The position numbers and the translations under genes are program-made. From positions 496,001 through 560,000 of the forward strand of contig NZ_JAMZDE010000008.1 of NCBI RefSeq assembly GCF_024159085.1: 64,000 bases of DNA, given 5' to 3'. Shown one piece after another: positions 27,902 to 38,739 of the stretch; positions within the stretch are counted from its first letter, which is position 1, and each line of letters begins with the position of its first letter. The notes under the pieces were generated by a model. It made no database searches, was not told where the DNA came from, and saw only the letters and a list, made by a program, of their open reading frames with translations. The DNA comes from Idiomarina rhizosphaerae (GTDB lineage: Bacteria > Pseudomonadota > Gammaproteobacteria > Enterobacterales > Alteromonadaceae).

Positions 27902-28369
27902 CTAGCGTCGTGGTCGATTGACGCAAGCGAAAATTTGCTCCGGAGTAAAGCCTCGCTGCTGTAAAAAACGAACTTGCCGATTCCATTCTTTTTCATCCGC
28001 CGGGTCATCATCGCCAAACTTTTTCTGCTTCAGTTCTGCACACAACTCAAACCAGTCAACTTCCATGGATTCGAACACGTTCTCAACAATTTCCGGAGCA
28101 ACACCTTTTTGTTGGGTGGCTTGTGCCATGATTTTTAACCGCCCCTGCTTCTGCCCTACTTTTTCTCGAATAAAGCTACCGGCGAAGCGTTCGTCACTCT
28201 GCCACCCCTCCTTGTTTAGCTCGTCAACAACGCGATTTACCATTTCTGCAGGCCATTGCTTCTGGATTAATTTCCGCTTTAATTCAGTTCCGCTCTGCTC
28301 GCGCATTGCCAGCAAACGAAAGGCACTATCCCGCAAGGCTTTTTCGTCATACTCTGAACTTTCGTCCAT
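27902..28369 (-). CDS. recX: Regulatory protein RecX
   Basis: A protein of 155 residues made of three-helix repeats, with typical segments ALRLLA-like at the N-terminus (DSAFRLLAMREQSGTEL) and LIQKQWP, GWQSDERFAGSFIREK and LQQRGF. RecX inhibits RecA filament extension. It lies 80 bases upstream of alaS, as in E. coli. However, recA does not precede it here: a divergent SIMPL-domain gene begins 50 bases away. So regulation from the recA promoter by readthrough is not possible in this arrangement. Confidence 0.93.
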   Translation of the reverse strand: MDESSEYDEKALRDSAFRLLAMREQSGTELKRKLIQKQWPAEMVNRVVDELNKEGWQSDERFAGSFIREKVGQKQGRLKIMAQATQQKGVAPEIVENVFESMEVDWFELCAELKQKKFGDDDPADEKEWNRQVRFLQQRGFTPEQIFACVNRPRR

Positions 28370-28419
28370 GGTCTATACTCCAACACCTAACTATGGAATT
28401 TGGTCTAAGGATGCTTAAT

Positions 28420-29139
28420 ATGACTCAGAGTAATTCAAAATCAAGGTTTCTCTTCATTTGTCTTGCCTTTCTTACCGCAGGATTTACCACTTTCGCTCAA
28501 GCAGACGAGCGCACCTTATCAATATCCGGCAGCGGCAGTGTTTCTGCTATTCCGGATCAAATGTCACTGACTTTTTGGATAGAAGAACGCGGGAATAAAC
28601 TCAGCTCACAAAAAACATTAGTCGATAACACCACTAGCCGCTTAATTAACGATCTGAATAGTAAAGGTATAGAAGACAAAGATATTCGTTCTTACCAACT
28701 ACAAATTTACCCTCGATATGAACAAAACGATGACGGGAAAACAGAACAAAATGGTTTTGTCGTTCAACGCGAAGTTCAGGTCACTTTGCTAGAGCCCGAA
28801 AACTACGACGATATTATCGACTTAGCGCTGGCGCGCGGAATCACTCGCGTTGGCCAGGTTCGCTTTGAAATTAGTGACCAGCAGGGTTTGTATCAACAAG
28901 CACTGATCAACGCTTATGAACAAGCAAAAAATAAAGCCGAGCGCTTAGCTGCCGCTGCGGGTCTAGAGCTGACGGGAACATTAAGTATCGCGGAACGTTC
29001 TATGTCACGACCGATGGTCATGCAAATGGCAGAAATGAACACCCGCTCCGATAAAGTTTCATTACCCGGACAGCAAACCATTGAGGCACAGGTAGAGGTT
29101 ATATTCTCAACCCAAACTCAGTCGGACTCTGACAATTAA
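28420..29139 (+). CDS. SIMPL-domain (DUF541) periplasmic protein
   Basis: About 239 residues: signal peptide (SRFLFICLAFLTAGF to AQA, about 28 residues) and then a SIMPL domain, beginning RTLSISGSGSVSAIPDQ and carrying YEQAKNKAERLAAAAG. The family (DUF541; E. coli YggE is a member) is secreted or periplasmic and linked to oxidative stress, with no settled activity. I chose the ATG at 28420 because AAGGA lies eight bases upstream; an ATG three codons earlier overlaps that site. It diverges from recX. Confidence 0.9.
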   Translation: MTQSNSKSRFLFICLAFLTAGFTTFAQADERTLSISGSGSVSAIPDQMSLTFWIEERGNKLSSQKTLVDNTTSRLINDLNSKGIEDKDIRSYQLQIYPRYEQNDDGKTEQNGFVVQREVQVTLLEPENYDDIIDLALARGITRVGQVRFEISDQQGLYQQALINAYEQAKNKAERLAAAAGLELTGTLSIAERSMSRPMVMQMAEMNTRSDKVSLPGQQTIEAQVEVIFSTQTQSDSDN

Positions 29140-29210
29140 ATCATTGCTATGTTGGGCACTCGGAGTAAAATGGCTTAACTTCTAACAATTTTATAACAGA
29201 AAGAGCCATT

Positions 29211-31055
29211 TTGTTCCTAAAAATTCAGAGTCTTTTATTTATCACTTTACTCGCTGTCACTTCATTAGTTTCAGCTCAGGAGTGGCAACAGCAACGTGTT
29301 GATGCCAGCAGTAACCCGGACGCCTGGATAAAAAAGACTTCGGAATTAATAGAAAAGTACGACGACCAGCGCCAGTTTGAAGAACTGGCAATGGCTTATG
29401 CACTGCAAGTTGAAGCCTACCGATATTCCGGCCATGAAAGTAAAGTACATGCAGCTATCGATGAGGGCTTGCGTTTTGCTGAGCTGGCAGACTCAAAGAT
29501 TGCAAAAACTCTACTGAGAATTAACCAAACATGGTATTTTTTACAAAGAGGTCAACTTCGTCAGGCCAACACCAGCATTATCTATGCAATAGAAAACGCT
29601 AAGGCATCAGGTAATAAAGATTTACAAATAGAAGCAGACATACTTCATGCACAAGTGATGCAGAATACTGGGGATATAGCCCGTGCACTTCAAACTCTGG
29701 AGCAGCTCAATCGTAATGCCTACACTGCACACCCCAGGTTGCAGGTAGAATTTCACGCTCTAATTGGTTCTATTTATCTCGATGTCGGCGCAAACGATAT
29801 TGGCTTGGAACACATTCAGGATGCACTCGACATCAGCAGAGAACATTTAGGTCAATGGGATGTTTCCGTACTCGAGTACAATTTAGCCACTGGTTATCAA
29901 GCCGCCGGAAATGATGAAAAAGCCAGACAGCATTTCGAGACGGCTTTAGAAATCAGTAAAGCAATTAACGATGATCTTGGCGTCGCTTACGCCCTCTTCC
30001 AAATGGCCTCAATTGATATCGAAAACGAAAGTTATCAACAGGGTTTAGAACGCCTCAATAGAGCTATGCCGCAATTTAAGTCGGCCGGAGCCCATCCTAT
30101 GGAAGCACAAAGCCGGCTAGCCATGGTTTCGGCGTATTTAGGCACCAACGAACTTGAAAATGCGCTAGCTGAACTGGAAGATGCCAGTTCGGTTATTAAC
30201 ACATTAGCTGATGATCAATTGTATCAAACCCTGAATGAGCGCTGGTCTGAGTATTATCAGAGTCGAGAAAATTATAAAGCAGCTCTGGAGCATTACAAAA
30301 CTTCTGTCAGTTATATGCAGAAAGTAAGAGAGCAAACTCAGGATAAACAAGTACAGGAAATTATGGTGCGCTTGGAAATTAAAGAGCAGGAAACCACCAA
30401 TGAGTTACTAAAAAAAGAAAATCAGTTGCAGCAGTTAGAACTGCAAGAGCAGCAAACCTCATACTATCTGTTGGTGTGGATCATTATTTCAGGCCTTTTA
30501 GTGGTTATTATTGTTTCGGCTTTTCTCTATCAGCAATGGCGGGCTCGTAAGAACTTCGCCGAACTGGCATTAAAAGACGATTTAACTAACGCGCCGAATC
30601 GACGTGCTATCGTTCGTATTTGTAAGAAAGGTCTGGAGCAAGCTCGCGAACAACAACGTCAGTTAGCCCTGGCCGTTGTCGACTTTGATTACTTTAAGGC
30701 AATAAATGATCAGTTCGGTCACGACGTTGGTGACCGCGTTTTACAACGTTTTGCTGAAGTTGCCAAACTCAGTCTGCGTGATCAGGATAACTTCGGTCGC
30801 CTGGGAGGCGAAGAGTGGCTGCTGGTCTTTTTCGATGTCAGTAAAGAGGACGCGAAAAACATTTTTGAGCGCATTACTCAGGAAATGAACAGTAAGCCTA
30901 TTAGCGGTTTACCGGAAGATTACCGAATAACCTTCAGTATGGGCTTCACCAACGCTCACCCGGAAGATAGCTTTGACTCTCTTTATAAACGTGCGGATGA
31001 TGTTTTGTTCGAAGCTAAGGATAAAGGCCGGGAGCGCCTAATCATCACTGATTAA
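29211..31055 (+). CDS. TPR-containing membrane diguanylate cyclase (GGDEF)
   Basis: A protein of 614 residues. Signal peptide (about 1-22), then TPR-like helical repeats (about 50-370, with Ala/Leu/Tyr-rich repeats such as YNLATGYQAAG), a coiled coil (about 375-412), one membrane helix (about 418-440) and a GGDEF domain (about 450-614). The signature is GGEEW (about 532-536). An RxxD inhibitory site (RDQD) sits five residues before it, so product inhibition by c-di-GMP is plausible. Topology puts the TPR part in the periplasm. The start is a TTG; homology and the signal peptide support it. The 3' end overlaps the agmatine deiminase gene by four bases. Confidence 0.88.
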   Translation: MFLKIQSLLFITLLAVTSLVSAQEWQQQRVDASSNPDAWIKKTSELIEKYDDQRQFEELAMAYALQVEAYRYSGHESKVHAAIDEGLRFAELADSKIAKTLLRINQTWYFLQRGQLRQANTSIIYAIENAKASGNKDLQIEADILHAQVMQNTGDIARALQTLEQLNRNAYTAHPRLQVEFHALIGSIYLDVGANDIGLEHIQDALDISREHLGQWDVSVLEYNLATGYQAAGNDEKARQHFETALEISKAINDDLGVAYALFQMASIDIENESYQQGLERLNRAMPQFKSAGAHPMEAQSRLAMVSAYLGTNELENALAELEDASSVINTLADDQLYQTLNERWSEYYQSRENYKAALEHYKTSVSYMQKVREQTQDKQVQEIMVRLEIKEQETTNELLKKENQLQQLELQEQQTSYYLLVWIIISGLLVVIIVSAFLYQQWRARKNFAELALKDDLTNAPNRRAIVRICKKGLEQAREQQRQLALAVVDFDYFKAINDQFGHDVGDRVLQRFAEVAKLSLRDQDNFGRLGGEEWLLVFFDVSKEDAKNIFERITQEMNSKPISGLPEDYRITFSMGFTNAHPEDSFDSLYKRADDVLFEAKDKGRERLIITD

Positions 31056-32101
31056 AGCTCATCAGCCTTAAATTCAGGCAAATTATGACTGATACAATGC
31101 AAACCACCGCCCCCTAAGACAAATTCACGGGCGTCCACGGCAATAACCTTGCGCTGCGGAAGAGCCTCGCGAATAGTCAGCAAGGCATCAGCGTCTGTGC
31201 TTAAACCAAATTGAGGTACCGCAACAAACCTACTCGTTTGCAAAACATTCACATAACTGCATAGTAAAGGCAGTTCAACGGTACGTTTTAAGCTAGACGA
31301 TGTAAGCTCAACCTCCTCTCTCTCTTCACAAGCAGGCATTTGTGGAAGCGGCAAAGGTAACGGAATGGTTCGAATATAAGCAGGCAGTTTATCCAGTTGC
31401 CTTTTAAGCGCCTGACAGGTTTTATAATCAGGGTGCGCAGTACTATCGGTGGCAGCATACAACAAAGTATTAGCGTCAACGAATAACGCCATATTATCAA
31501 TATGCCCGCCCGTTTCATCAGCAACCAATGCACCATCAAAAAAGTGTAACCGCTGCCCGGGCAACAATTTGTCTAATAAGGACTTTATCTCCCGCTCTGT
31601 CATTTTCGGGTTTCGCTGCTTAATACAGGCCAGGCCAATGAGCCAGTCACCCTGACCGTTGTGCGTAAAAGCGCCGCCTTCCGCAATAAGTTGACTACTT
31701 ACGACTGGACGCCTTAACCGAGAGCACAACCTCTTAGCAAAAATTTTATCAGTCGCAATAACATCCTGAACGCCACCCCAGCCATCAAAATCAAAAGACA
31801 ATGCAGCCAACTGTCCGTCGCTATTTAATTGCCACAGTGGCGCAGTATCGCGTAGCCAGATATCGTCGTAATCAATTTCAATGCGCTGAACGGACTTAAG
31901 TGCCTCGGGTACACTGTCGCTTATGCTCGCAGGAACAACGAGCGAAACCGGCGTGTTATCAGGTAATTGCTTTATTAGCTTTATGAGAGCGTCACGAGCT
32001 GGCCCGGCTTGCTTACGCCAGACATCCCCCCGGTATGGCCAGGCCAGCAACAAGCGCTGGTTTTCCATAAAATCAGGTAACCAGCGTGCAGTAGTGGTCA
32101 C
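31052..32101 (-). CDS. aguA: Agmatine deiminase family protein
   Basis: A protein of 349 residues of the peptidyl-arginine/agmatine deiminase family. Motifs: DIWLRDTAPLW (substrate carboxylate-side Asp), FDGWGG, AEGGAF, GGHIDNMA with the active-site His, and the C-terminal GGGGLHCISHN with the nucleophilic Cys. It should hydrolyse agmatine to N-carbamoylputrescine. The partner N-carbamoylputrescine amidase (aguB) is not in the window. It starts immediately after rluB (the rluB stop is next to its ATG), so it is probably the last gene of the scpA-scpB-rluB transcript. Confidence 0.88.
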   Translation of the reverse strand: MTTTARWLPDFMENQRLLLAWPYRGDVWRKQAGPARDALIKLIKQLPDNTPVSLVVPASISDSVPEALKSVQRIEIDYDDIWLRDTAPLWQLNSDGQLAALSFDFDGWGGVQDVIATDKIFAKRLCSRLRRPVVSSQLIAEGGAFTHNGQGDWLIGLACIKQRNPKMTEREIKSLLDKLLPGQRLHFFDGALVADETGGHIDNMALFVDANTLLYAATDSTAHPDYKTCQALKRQLDKLPAYIRTIPLPLPLPQMPACEEREEVELTSSSLKRTVELPLLCSYVNVLQTSRFVAVPQFGLSTDADALLTIREALPQRKVIAVDAREFVLGGGGLHCISHNLPEFKADEL

Positions 32102-32962
32102 TTACTTACCCCGTCGTTTACTCTGTTTTTTATCCAGTCTGTGACGGGCTGTGGCTTTACGGATTTTCGCAAAACGGCGCTGTTTTGACTCTTCATGACG
32201 AGGGTCGAGAAACGACTCTTTTTCCGCCGGTAAGTTAACCTGAGCTCTTAACGCGTTGACCTGAGGCAATGACATTTCTGCCCAGCCACCTTGCGGCAAG
32301 CCGGGTTCCAGAGGAATATCGCCATAGCGAACACGGATAAGACGACTCACTTGTACTTCCTGCGATTCCCACAAGCGACGAACTTCACGATTACGCCCTT
32401 CACTGATGGTTACATGGAACCATCTATTCATGCCATCGCCGCCAGCAGGCTTTATGCTATTAAAATGCGCAGGGCCATCTTCCAGTTGCACGCCTTTTCT
32501 CAGGCGTTGCATCATAGCTTCATCAACGTCACCAAACACCCGTACCGCGTATTCACGTTCAACCTGCTGGCTGGGGTGCATCAGGCGATTAGCAAGTTCA
32601 CCGTCAGTAGTGAACAACAACAGACCCGAGGTATTCACGTCAAGCCGCCCCACAGCGACCCAACGCGCACCACTCATTCTTGGCAAGCGGTCATAAACGG
32701 TCGGCCGTCCCTCCGGATCCTTGCGCGTACACAACTCGCCTTCAGGCTTGTGATAAATCAAAACTCGGCAAATGACCTCTTCTTCAGGTTTAATCTGAAC
32801 TTCGTGGCCATCAATGCGTACTTTTGCGTCGGCATCAATACGCTCACCCAATTGTGCTACTTTGCCGTTCACACGAATTCGGCCGGCTGAAATTTTTGTT
32901 TCAATTTCGCGGCGTGAACCATGTCCAGATCGGGCTAAAACCTTTTGTAATTTCTCGGTCAT
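32102..32962 (-). CDS. rluB: 23S rRNA pseudouridine synthase B
   Basis: A protein of 286 residues. N-terminal S4 RNA-binding domain (about 1-60, [15 protein letters not shown]), catalytic domain with [14 protein letters not shown] (catalytic Asp), and a Lys/Arg-rich C-terminal tail (KKQSKRRGK) as in E. coli RluB, which makes pseudouridine at 2605 in 23S rRNA. Its start overlaps the scpB stop (TAATG). In E. coli rluB also lies close to the trp region with rnm and yciO. RluE or RluF are shorter or lack the tail, so RluB is preferred. Confidence 0.94.
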   Translation of the reverse strand: MTEKLQKVLARSGHGSRREIETKISAGRIRVNGKVAQLGERIDADAKVRIDGHEVQIKPEEEVICRVLIYHKPEGELCTRKDPEGRPTVYDRLPRMSGARWVAVGRLDVNTSGLLLFTTDGELANRLMHPSQQVEREYAVRVFGDVDEAMMQRLRKGVQLEDGPAHFNSIKPAGGDGMNRWFHVTISEGRNREVRRLWESQEVQVSRLIRVRYGDIPLEPGLPQGGWAEMSLPQVNALRAQVNLPAEKESFLDPRHEESKQRRFAKIRKATARHRLDKKQSKRRGK

Positions 32963-33534
32963 TACGAATCATCTCTCTCGTTAGTCGCTGTCTCAGCGGT
33001 ACGTTCATCATCTTCATTAAGTGTGTCGATATCAGGTAATTCTGATAAGTCACTTAAATTAAAATCATCTAAAAAATCGTTAGTGCTGGCATAAAGCTGA
33101 GGTCTTCCCGGCACTTCTTTGTGCCCTACAACCTTAATCCAGCCCCGTTCCTGCAATGTCTTCATTATTTGGCTACTGACACTGACACCACGTATTTGTT
33201 CAATTTCACCACGCGTAATAGGTTGTCGGTAAACAATTAACGCCAAAGTTTCCAGCAAAGCGTTTGAGTAACGAGGCGGTTTCTCCTGCCAAAGCCCGGC
33301 TAACCTCTGTCCCAGCTCAGCCCGTGTTTGAAAACGGTAACCGGAAGCCACTTTTACCAACTCAATACCGCGTTCCTGGTAGTCTGACTGTAACTCTTTA
33401 AGTTGTTGTCTTATAGCCGCCAGCGAGGCCTCGCCCTCATTCAGCAACAGCTGATACAGCTGCTCAGCTGATAACGGCTGCGGGTGCGCAAACAAGGCCG
33501 CTTCAATAAGTTGTTTAAGCTGTAACGGATTCAT
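32962..33534 (-). CDS. scpB: Segregation and condensation protein B
   Basis: A protein of 190 residues with two winged-helix domains (about 1-85, and 90-160, with [23 protein letters not shown], a hallmark segment shortened here to family level). The C-terminal tail is acidic ([10 protein letters not shown]). ScpB binds ScpA and modulates SMC in chromosome condensation. It overlaps scpA by about 20 bases and rluB by one. No smc gene lies in the window. The E. coli lineage uses MukBEF instead, so SMC-ScpAB is a phylogenetic marker here. Confidence 0.95.
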   Translation of the reverse strand: MNPLQLKQLIEAALFAHPQPLSAEQLYQLLLNEGEASLAAIRQQLKELQSDYQERGIELVKVASGYRFQTRAELGQRLAGLWQEKPPRYSNALLETLALIVYRQPITRGEIEQIRGVSVSSQIMKTLQERGWIKVVGHKEVPGRPQLYASTNDFLDDFNLSDLSELPDIDTLNEDDERTAETATNERDDS

Positions 33535-34330
33535 CTTGATTGTGCTGTCTCAAACTCAGGCGAATATCACTCATAGGCTCTACTTGTGACAATTCTACCA
33601 TTGATTCTTTCACAAGTTCCAAAATTGCTAAAAAACTGACCACAGCTCCGGCGCGACCTTCTTTTCGGGTAAAAAGCTGGCTAAAAGAAACGTATTTTTT
33701 ATGGCTCAACAACTCCAGTACCTGACTCATCCGCGCTCGTGTCGACAGTTGCTCGCGCTTTATCTGGTGATGAGCTTTTAACTCAACTTGTTGTAGCACG
33801 CGACTAAAAGCAAGCGTTAAGTCTTCAAGAGTAACTTCCGGCGGCACTGCCGTTACCCACTCGCGAGCATTACTCGCTACTTCGCTCAATAAAATGTCGC
33901 GCCCTACCTGCGGTTGCTGGTCAATATATTCAGCACCCTGGCGTATCGCCTCATATTCCTGCAGGCGTCTTATGAGCTCCGCTCTCGGATCTTCTTCTTC
34001 ATCCTCTTCCTGAGGAGGTTTTGGTAACAGCAAACGGCTTTTTATTTCGGCAAGAATGGCAGCCATCACTAAATAATCGGCAGCAAGCTCCAGCTTCAGC
34101 TCTTGCATCATGTCCACATACTCAACATATTGCCGAGTAATTGCCAGAATAGGCATGTCCACAATATCCAGCTTTTGCTTGCGAATTAAATACAACAACA
34201 GATCCATCGGACCACTGAAAGTATCGAGTATAACTTCCAGCGCATCCGGTGGTATATAGAGGTCTTCAGGCTTTTCTATAACCGGCTCGCCGCGAACAAA
34301 GCCTAAAGGCAGTGACTGTTGTTCCGCCAT
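33515..34330 (-). CDS. scpA: Segregation and condensation protein A
   Basis: A protein of 271 residues, the kleisin subunit bridging SMC heads. It has the N-terminal kleisin motif FSGPMDLLLYLIRKQKLDI, an acidic loop (EEDEEEDP) and the C-terminal winged helix that contacts SMC (VVSFLAILELVKE). Overlaps scpB by 20 bases, indicating coupling. yciO is 27 bases upstream on the same strand. The length is typical for gammaproteobacterial ScpA. Confidence 0.95.
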   Translation of the reverse strand: MAEQQSLPLGFVRGEPVIEKPEDLYIPPDALEVILDTFSGPMDLLLYLIRKQKLDIVDMPILAITRQYVEYVDMMQELKLELAADYLVMAAILAEIKSRLLLPKPPQEEDEEEDPRAELIRRLQEYEAIRQGAEYIDQQPQVGRDILLSEVASNAREWVTAVPPEVTLEDLTLAFSRVLQQVELKAHHQIKREQLSTRARMSQVLELLSHKKYVSFSQLFTRKEGRAGAVVSFLAILELVKESMVELSQVEPMSDIRLSLRQHNQDESVTA

Positions 34331-34357
34331 AATTAAACCGAATGCCTGTCTAACTGA

Positions 34358-34981
34358 CTAAAAATCAAAAGGCTCTACGTCTCCGGAACCTTCACGACGA
34401 ATGGTCGGTGCCCCCTCAGATAAATCTACAACCGTCGTTGGCTCTTCACCTTTATGGCCACCATCAATAATTAAATCCACCAGCTTTTCCAGCTTATCCC
34501 GAATCTCTTCCGGATCAGATTCAGCCAACATTCCTTCGCCAAGGATCAAGCTGGTCGACATTAATGGTTCATTTAACTCTTCCAACAAGGCCATTGCGAT
34601 ACGATTCGTTGGAACCCGTATACCGATAGTTTTACGTTTAGGGTTCAACAGCCGCTTGGGAACCTCTTTCGTTCCTTTAAGAATAAAAGTGTAAGGTCCG
34701 GGGGTGTTGTTTTTCAGTAATCGAAAGGCATCGTTATCAACCCGGGCATAAGTTGCAAGCTCAGATAAGTCACGGCACATCAGAGTAAAGTTGTGCTCTT
34801 TGTCTATTTCACGAATCTGACAAATACGATCAGCCGCTGCTTTATCACCAATTTGACAACCAATGGCATAACCTGAGTCGGTGGGGTAAACCACCACCCC
34901 ACTTTTACGAATAATTTGAACCGACTGCTGAATTAAACGTGCCTGAGGATTTTCCGGATGAATTTCAAAATATTGACTCAT
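34358..34981 (-). CDS. yciO: YciO, Sua5/YrdC-family protein
   Basis: A protein of 207 residues with the YrdC-like dsRNA-binding/threonylcarbamoyl-AMP synthase fold. Segments GVVVYPTDSGYAIGC and NHFT-like HNFTLMCRDLSEL are typical. TsaC/Sua5 makes threonylcarbamoyl-AMP for t6A in tRNA; YciO is a paralogue whose cellular role is less certain. It follows rnm by about 18 bases, the arrangement seen in E. coli (rnm-yciO beside trp). The length matches YciO (206), not Sua5 (about 340). Confidence 0.92.
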   Translation of the reverse strand: MSQYFEIHPENPQARLIQQSVQIIRKSGVVVYPTDSGYAIGCQIGDKAAADRICQIREIDKEHNFTLMCRDLSELATYARVDNDAFRLLKNNTPGPYTFILKGTKEVPKRLLNPKRKTIGIRVPTNRIAMALLEELNEPLMSTSLILGEGMLAESDPEEIRDKLEKLVDLIIDGGHKGEEPTTVVDLSEGAPTIRREGSGDVEPFDF

Positions 34982-34999
34982 AATCTCACCTCAATCCTT

Positions 35000-35826
35000 C
35001 TACTGTGACCAATGCTCCCATATTGGCACACAGTCCGCTGGCAGACAAAGATTTTTACCCAATTCGCGCCAATTCCCCGGATAGTGAAAATCCGAGCCCT
35101 GCGAGGCTAACAGGCCATATTCCTGGCTCATTTTGGCCAGGGCATCACGGTGACCAGGGGACTGCTGACACAAACTGACTTCCATGGCATCGAGTCCCCA
35201 CTCTTTGCCTTCTATTAAAAGCTTGCGCAACCATTTATTCGACATTTTGTAGCCGTGAGGATGCGCCAGTACGGCTTTCCCTCCGGCGCCGTGAATGGCT
35301 TCTATGGCGGTGGGAATATCGCACCATTCAGGATTTACATAAGCGCTGTTACCTTTGCCAATAAAGCGGTCAAAAGCTTTTTGTGGATTGCTGACAATAC
35401 CTTTTCGTACCATAGCGTCGGCAATGTGCTTACGTGTTGGCATACCCTCCGTTTGGCATTCTTCTGCCGATAAGCTGACACCACGCTGGTATAATTTTTC
35501 CAGCATAGCATCGAATCTCTCATAACGACGTTGCTGTTGTTCGCTCAGTAAAGCCTTTAAAGGTTCCGCATCGGGGTCAATATTAAGTCCAACAATATGA
35601 ATTTCAAAGCTGTGCCAACGACAACTAATTTCAACACCGTTCACCAGTTCAATTGGCAAATTTTCGTGTTCGATAAGACGGCTAGCTTCTGCCAGCCCGT
35701 CAACGCAGTCATGGTCGGTTATAGCCAGTACATCGACGTTCTGCTCACAGGCGCGCAGCACAAGCTCCGACACCGACAAAGAGCCATCAGAACAGGTGCT
35801 GTGACAATGCAAATCGTAAACTGGCA

Positions 35827-35827
<1 letters not shown>
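35000..35827 (-). CDS. rnm: PHP-domain 5'-3' exoribonuclease (RNase AM)
   Basis: A protein of 275 residues with PHP metal motifs: DLHCHSTCSDG (HxH), ITDHDCVDG, NGVEISCRW, AHPHGYK and QGSDFHYP. The E. coli homologue (YciV/TrpH, renamed Rnm) trims 5' ends of rRNA and degrades short RNA. I start at the ATG overlapping the fadH stop (TAATG); the frame extends upstream, but that Cys/Arg-rich part is fadH read out of frame. The neighbour yciO and the nearby trp operon support the call. Confidence 0.93.
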
Positions 35828-37884
<2,057 letters not shown>

Positions 37885-37918
37885 CTAACTTTACTGCTTA
37901 AACCCGTTTAACTCAAGC

Positions 37919-38617
37919 TCAGAACGCCATAGCTTCGCGTAACAAGAACCGTGAAAGCGCCATACTATCTACTTGTACGTTAGGGTTTCCGTTACGCACT
38001 TGTTTCGAAACCTGCTCGATAATCGGCCAAAGCAGCTCCTGCACCTGATCATTCGCATCCTGCATTGACTGCAGGTCTTTCAATTTAAGCTGGTCAACAT
38101 GCACACTTAAAATTGGCTCACCTTTATCAAATAAATTAATGGTGACGTCTTCCATCAACCACTCATCAACCCGCCAGTTTAAAGGCACCGAATTCACTTT
38201 TTGAACTTTAACACCACTCATTTGCTTTAGAAATTCATGCAGGTTTGAGCGCCCCGTATCGTAATATGCGACAGTTAACTGAGCGCCGGACATCTCAATT
38301 TTAGAAATATCCACACGGCTGCTGCCAAGTGCCTGCCAGTCACCGGTTAGCATTAATTGATTAGCCAGTAGAAGTTGATTCTCCGGCTCAGACAAGGCTT
38401 TGACCCGGGTCGCAAAGCGAACATTATTTGCCGTCAGGCCATTGGTTAAAGAGTTAACCTCAAGTTCACCAACTTCCAGATCCGCATTCAACTGCTCTGA
38501 AGCCATTACTTGCAGGCCTTCTTTCATAGCATCAGATAAATTCTGAGCCGCAGATGAGAAACTAATCAGAGGTAGAACTAACCAACAAGCCGCCCGCGTA
38601 ATATTTGTAAATTTCAT
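37919..38617 (-). CDS. Secreted protein of unknown function
   Basis: About 232 residues with a signal peptide (ending near FSSAAQN). The mature part alternates beta-rich segments: VGELEVNSLTNGL, VDISKIEMSGAQLTV and VDQLKLKDLQSM recall AsmA/DUF748-type repeats in which LxVxxL strands recur, but the protein is far smaller than AsmA. I do not recognise the family. The ATG at 38617 is used: GAGGT lies five bases upstream, and an ATG four codons earlier overlaps it. It precedes fadH on the same strand, separated by 70 bases, and diverges from the S10 peptidase gene. Confidence 0.7.
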   Translation of the reverse strand: MKFTNITRAACWLVLPLISFSSAAQNLSDAMKEGLQVMASEQLNADLEVGELEVNSLTNGLTANNVRFATRVKALSEPENQLLLANQLMLTGDWQALGSSRVDISKIEMSGAQLTVAYYDTGRSNLHEFLKQMSGVKVQKVNSVPLNWRVDEWLMEDVTINLFDKGEPILSVHVDQLKLKDLQSMQDANDQVQELLWPIIEQVSKQVRNGNPNVQVDSMALSRFLLREAMAF

Positions 38618-38676
38618 TGATGACCTCATTCAAATAGGTTCCAGTCGCAGGAATAAACCCAATAATCGCATAACCT

Positions 38677-38705
38677 TTGACTCTTTAAAGTAATTATTTG
38701 TTAAT
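38677..38705 (+). promoter_or_regulatory. Possible promoter of the S10 peptidase gene
   Basis: TTGACT (38677-38682), 17 bases, GTTAAT (38700-38705), then ACGGAG before the ATG. The -35 is good and the -10 weak. Confidence 0.4.
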
Positions 38706-38739
38706 CTGAGGCAAGATTATAAAAACGGAGAACAATATT

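Noticed and set aside
27918-28418. A plus-strand open frame of about 166 codons opposite recX
   Set aside because: It mirrors recX, is rich in Ser/Phe/Cys typical of antisense frames, and shows no domain.
32291-32890. A long plus-strand open frame of about 199 codons opposite rluB
   Set aside because: It lies wholly antisense to the well-supported rluB gene, has no recognisable domain and no ribosome binding site.
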